The notes under the pieces are model-generated. The model had not been told where the DNA came from. It ran no database searches and saw only the letters and a program-made list of their open reading frames with translations. Below, in pieces: positions 61,056-64,000 of a stretch of DNA of 64,000 nucleotides; position 1 is the first letter of the stretch; every line of letters starts with the position of its first letter. This DNA comes from Geothrix paludis (GTDB taxonomy: Bacteria; Acidobacteriota; Holophagae; Holophagales; Holophagaceae): positions 434,001-498,000 of the forward strand of contig NZ_JAKZLC010000001.1 of the NCBI RefSeq assembly GCF_022808815.1. The letters are read 5' to 3'. A program made the translations under genes and the position numbers.

Positions 61056-62003
61056 ATGCGAGATACGGCGATCCTGCTCCTGAACCTCGGCGGTCCAGTG
61101 AACCTGGACCAGGTTGAACCTTTCCTCGCGGCCCTGTTCGGCGACCGGGACCTGATCCGGCTGCCCGGGCCCGCCTGGCTCCAGGGCCCTTTGTCGCGGC
61201 TCATCGCCCGGCTCCGGGCTCCCGGCGCGAAGGTCCGCTACGGGCAGATCGGAGGCGGCTCTCCGCTGCTCCGGGAGAGCGCCCTCCAGGCCGCGGAGTT
61301 GCGGGCCGCCCTTCGCGCCGCCGGCCGTCCCGAGCTGGTGAAGCTATGCTTCCGCTATGCCGCCCCGCGGGCTGAGGGCCTGCTGAAGGCCCTGAAGCGC
61401 GACGGTGTCCGCAAGCTGGTGCCCGTGACCCTGTATCCCCACGACTGTCGCGCCACCACGGGTTCCAGCCTGCGCGAGCTGGTCGTGGAAGCCGCGAAGG
61501 CGGGGATCGAGATCTTGCCGGGGATTGAGCACTACGCCACGGACCCCGACTACCTGGACGCTCTGGAACGGCCCCTGCGCGCGGCGCTGAAGGACCTGCC
61601 CGAGGCCACGGTGATCTTCAGCGCCCACAGCCTTCCCGTGCGCCAGATCGAGGCCGGGGATCCCTACGAGAAGGAGATCGCGGCCACCCGCGAGGCGCTG
61701 ATCGCGCGCATCGGGCCCGTTCCCGGCGGCTACCTCCAGGCCTACCAGAGCCGCACGGGCCCCGTGCGCTGGCTGGAGCCGCCCCTGAAGTCGGTGCTGG
61801 AGTCCATGGGTGGCAAGGACGTGATCGTCGTGCCCATGAGCTTCGTGAGCGAGCACATCGAGACCCTGCACGAGCTCGACATCGAATACCGCCACGTGGC
61901 CGACCAGGCGGGCATCCGGACCTACCGCCGCGTGCCCACCCCCGGCACCGATCCGGCCTACATCCGCTGCCTGACGCGGCGCGTCCTGGAGATCCTCCCA
62001 TGA
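61056..62003 (+). CDS. hemH: ferrochelatase
   Basis: Inserts Fe2+ into protoporphyrin IX (or coproporphyrin III), a late heme step. 315 residues from ATG 61056 with GGAAGG just upstream; an earlier in-frame ATG at 60996 is unlikely. LLNLGGP, VTLYPHDCRATTGSS, IFSAHSLPVRQIE (catalytic His) and MSFVSEHIETLHELDIEYR (catalytic Glu) are present. No extra Cys cluster at the end. Its stop overlaps the hemG start (ATGA), so the two last enzymes of heme synthesis are coupled. Whether the protoporphyrin or coproporphyrin route is used cannot be told. Confidence 0.95.
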   Translation: MRDTAILLLNLGGPVNLDQVEPFLAALFGDRDLIRLPGPAWLQGPLSRLIARLRAPGAKVRYGQIGGGSPLLRESALQAAELRAALRAAGRPELVKLCFRYAAPRAEGLLKALKRDGVRKLVPVTLYPHDCRATTGSSLRELVVEAAKAGIEILPGIEHYATDPDYLDALERPLRAALKDLPEATVIFSAHSLPVRQIEAGDPYEKEIAATREALIARIGPVPGGYLQAYQSRTGPVRWLEPPLKSVLESMGGKDVIVVPMSFVSEHIETLHELDIEYRHVADQAGIRTYRRVPTPGTDPAYIRCLTRRVLEILP

Positions 62004-63259
62004 GCACCCTCATTCTCGGCGGCGGCGTGACGGGCCTGGCGGCGGCCTGGCACCTGCAGCGGAAGGGCGAACCCGTCGAAGTGTGGGAAGCCGCGGCCTC
62101 CGTGGGTGGCTGGATGAAGACCCTGCCCTGGGAAGGCGGCCACTTCGAGACGGGCCCCCAGGGCGTCCTCTGGCAGAAGGGGACCGCGGTGGACCGTCTC
62201 TTCAGCGCTATCGAGCTGCCCTTCAAGTCGCCCGGCACCGGCGCCCGCTGGGTGGGGAAGGGCGGGCGCCTCATTCCTGTTCCTGCTTCACCCGTGGGCC
62301 TGATGACCTCGCCGCTGATGTCCATCGGCGCCAAGCTGCGGATGATGCTGGAACCCTTCCAGCCTGTGCGCCAGGGTGAGCCCGAGGAAGGGCTGTCGGC
62401 CTTCATCGAGCGCCGCCTGGGCAAGGGCGTGGCCACGGAGCTGCTGCCGTCCATGATCGCGGGCGTTCTGGCCGCGCCCGCGGAGATCCTCTCCGTGGAC
62501 GCCATCCCAAAGCTGCGCCAGTGGGAGGCCACCGGCAGCCTGGTGAACGGCATCCGCAAGGGCGGCGTGAGCCATATGGTGGTGCCCGAGGGCGGCATGG
62601 GGCAGCTGCCCATCCGCCTGGCTTCGAAGCTCGCCGCCGTGCGCGCCGGCCTGCGGGCCGAGCGCCTGGAGGCCCTGCCGGACGGCCGCTGGCGCGTGAG
62701 CGGCGGAGGCGAGGTGCGCGAGGCGGATCGCGTGGTGCTGGCGCTGCCCGCCTACGAGGCTGCGGCCCTCCTCGGGCCCGTGGCGCCGAAGAGTGCCGAG
62801 GCCCTGGCGGCCATCCCTTACACCTCCGTGGACCTCTGGCACAGCCGCCATACCCCGCTGCCCGCCCTGAAGGACAGCTTCGGCTTCCTCATCCATCCCC
62901 CCGAAGGGCGCGGCTACCTGGGTTCCCTGGTGCCCTCCTGGATGGATCCCCAGAGCGCGCCGGAGGGCGCCATGCAGCTCCGCAGCTTCATCGGCGGGGC
63001 CTTCGGCAAGCCGGCGGACCTGGAGGCCTGGGAGGGCGTGTACGCCCGCCTCAAGCACTGGGTCCCCTCGCTCAGCGACCCTGCGGCCGTGCGCCACGAG
63101 CGCGCCGAGCGGGCCATCCCGCGTCCCGAACTGGGTCACCGCGCCCGGGTCCGGACGGCCCTGGAGGGGCTGCCTGCAGGCGTGGACTGGCTGAGCAACG
63201 CCCGCTTCGGGCCCGGGGTGCGCGACATCCTGGAGGGGCTGGAGGCCTGGATCGGCTGA
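62000..63259 (+). CDS. hemY: protoporphyrinogen/coproporphyrinogen oxidase, FAD-dependent (HemY type)
   Basis: Six-electron oxidation of the porphyrinogen. 419 residues. The FAD motif ILGGGVTGLAAAWHLQRKG is at 4-22. GTGARWVGKGGRLIPVP and GVLAAPAEILSVDAIPKLRQWE mark the HemY/HemG(PPO) family. The C-terminal second FAD strand is GLPAGVDWLSNARFGPGVRDILEG, where the usual GN-x-x-G reads SNARFGPG. It overlaps hemH. It is somewhat shorter than the usual 450-470 residues, but no motif seems lost. Confidence 0.9.
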   Translation: MSTLILGGGVTGLAAAWHLQRKGEPVEVWEAAASVGGWMKTLPWEGGHFETGPQGVLWQKGTAVDRLFSAIELPFKSPGTGARWVGKGGRLIPVPASPVGLMTSPLMSIGAKLRMMLEPFQPVRQGEPEEGLSAFIERRLGKGVATELLPSMIAGVLAAPAEILSVDAIPKLRQWEATGSLVNGIRKGGVSHMVVPEGGMGQLPIRLASKLAAVRAGLRAERLEALPDGRWRVSGGGEVREADRVVLALPAYEAAALLGPVAPKSAEALAAIPYTSVDLWHSRHTPLPALKDSFGFLIHPPEGRGYLGSLVPSWMDPQSAPEGAMQLRSFIGGAFGKPADLEAWEGVYARLKHWVPSLSDPAAVRHERAERAIPRPELGHRARVRTALEGLPAGVDWLSNARFGPGVRDILEGLEAWIG

Positions 63260-63303
63260 GGGATCCAGAAGGGTGGTATGGTCGCTTATTTCCAGGAGGA
63301 AGT

Positions 63304-64000
63304 ATGCGTCATGCCTGTCTTCCGGTATTTCTGGCGTCGAGCATTCTCATCCCCTCCTGGGCCCAGGAGGCGGCGGCCCCCAAGCGGCCCTGGTCCGATA
63401 AGGCGGCCCTGAGCTACGTGGCCGTGGGCGGCAATGCCTCCAGTCAGAGCCTGGGGTTCTCGAACGAGTACAAGTATCTCTGGGCCGACGCGACCTTCGC
63501 CTTCAACGCGGGAGGCGTCCGCGTGTCCACCACCACCATCGACCGCACGGCCTCGGGTCCCAGCCTCGACGCCGCCACGGTCGTGGAGACCCGCACCACC
63601 AAGACCAGCACGGAGACCTACTACGCGAACCTCCGCTACGATCACAACATCACGGACCGGCTTCAGTGGTTCGGAGCGGCGGGCTGGGAACGGAACATCC
63701 CCGCCGGGCTGGAGGCCCGCATGACCGGGCTGGGCGGACTCGGCTACTGGTGGATCAAGGCGGACCGGATGAAGTTCTTCACGGACGCGGGCGTGGGCTA
63801 CACCAAGGAGAACCTGGTGTTCCGCCCGGCCGGCACCGATGACCGCTTCGCCACGTTCCGGGTGGGGGCGAAGTTCGAGAAGAAACTCTTCGACACCTCG
63901 GTGTTCACCTCGGAGCTGAACATCTCCGACAGCTTCAAGGACTCGCAGAACTACCTGGGCGTGTGGCGGAACGCCCTGACCACCAGCCTCTCCACGAAGC
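63304..64000 (+). CDS. outer-membrane beta-barrel protein, DUF481-like, N-terminal part
   Basis: Runs off the right edge; 232 residues are visible. AGGAGGA is four bases before the ATG. A signal peptide (MRHACLPVFLASSILIPSWA) is followed by alternating strands: KAALSYVAVGGNASSQSLGFSNEYKY, TYYANLRYDHNITDRLQWFGAAGWERN and FFTDAGVGYTKE. This is the layout of DUF481 salt-induced outer-membrane proteins (YdiY-like). Role in the cell is not known. TATGGT (63277-63282) may be a -10. Confidence 0.75.
   Translation, partial: MRHACLPVFLASSILIPSWAQEAAAPKRPWSDKAALSYVAVGGNASSQSLGFSNEYKYLWADATFAFNAGGVRVSTTTIDRTASGPSLDAATVVETRTTKTSTETYYANLRYDHNITDRLQWFGAAGWERNIPAGLEARMTGLGGLGYWWIKADRMKFFTDAGVGYTKENLVFRPAGTDDRFATFRVGAKFEKKLFDTSVFTSELNISDSFKDSQNYLGVWRNALTTSLSTK

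Overview
The window is GC-rich (high-GC third codon positions almost throughout) and gene-dense, with genes on both strands in short operons. Several traits point to a Gram-negative bacterium: a TolC-type outer-membrane protein, an Omp85/BamA-like barrel, lipid A-type sugar transferases, a GT9 heptosyltransferase and MtgA. A B12-dependent ribonucleotide reductase, a PEGA-domain Ser/Thr kinase, a tricorn protease and large beta-propeller sensor proteins also occur. Together they look like Acidobacteriota, probably class Holophagae (Geothrix/Holophaga-like). That assignment rests on gene content and remembered family distributions, not on a search.

Layout. 1-8.3 kb: partial TolC protein, acyl-CoA dehydrogenase, a LipB-Nudix fusion, a PEGA kinase, a BaiN-type flavoprotein, two tandem GAPDH genes and a small Fis-type regulator. 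8.3-15.5 kb: pyruvate kinase, DinB-like protein, CinA, PlsY-GpsA, a zinc-type dehydrogenase and CorA. 15.5-22.6 kb: an envelope-sugar region with an ArnA-type UDP-glucuronate decarboxylase, two ArnT-like GT39 enzymes, a GT9 transferase and an ArnE-like small transporter, interrupted by a 172-bp inverted-repeat element. 22.7-27.4 kb: PurF, MtnA, a class II aldolase, a DUF1801 protein and a TPR protein. 27.5-37.8 kb: an SPFH protein, a BamA-like protein, a phosphotransacetylase-butyrate kinase fusion, a separate phosphate butyryltransferase, and TfoX-GNAT-RsmE. 38-43 kb: IlvA with a probable Ile-codon attenuator, then a tricorn protease. 43-45.6 kb: a small accessory island with an AT-rich LA2681-like HEPN gene, a DUF2200 gene and a Cys-rich CWC gene, bordered by dispersed repeats. 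45.6-54.9 kb: M29-like peptidase, MtgA, propeller-GGDEF protein, malate dehydrogenase, a ubiquitin-like/BNR-propeller gene pair and NudC. 54.9-64 kb: NrdJ, the SRP RNA gene, a TIGR02757 protein, HemH-HemG and a partial outer-membrane beta-barrel.

Most genes are housekeeping: lower glycolysis, malate, acyl-phosphate chemistry, phospholipid start-up, heme completion and nucleotide reduction. The most informative signals are between or across genes. A 22-codon Ile-rich leader peptide is followed by overlapping antiterminator and terminator arms in front of ilvA. Two gene fusions (LipB-Nudix and Pta-Buk) are present. A HEPN gene stands out by base composition. A perfect 35-bp inverted repeat brackets mtnA. 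Several dispersed repeat families supply the stop codons of two genes. Many start codons sit 5-7 nt behind a -10-like hexamer, which suggests leaderless messages.
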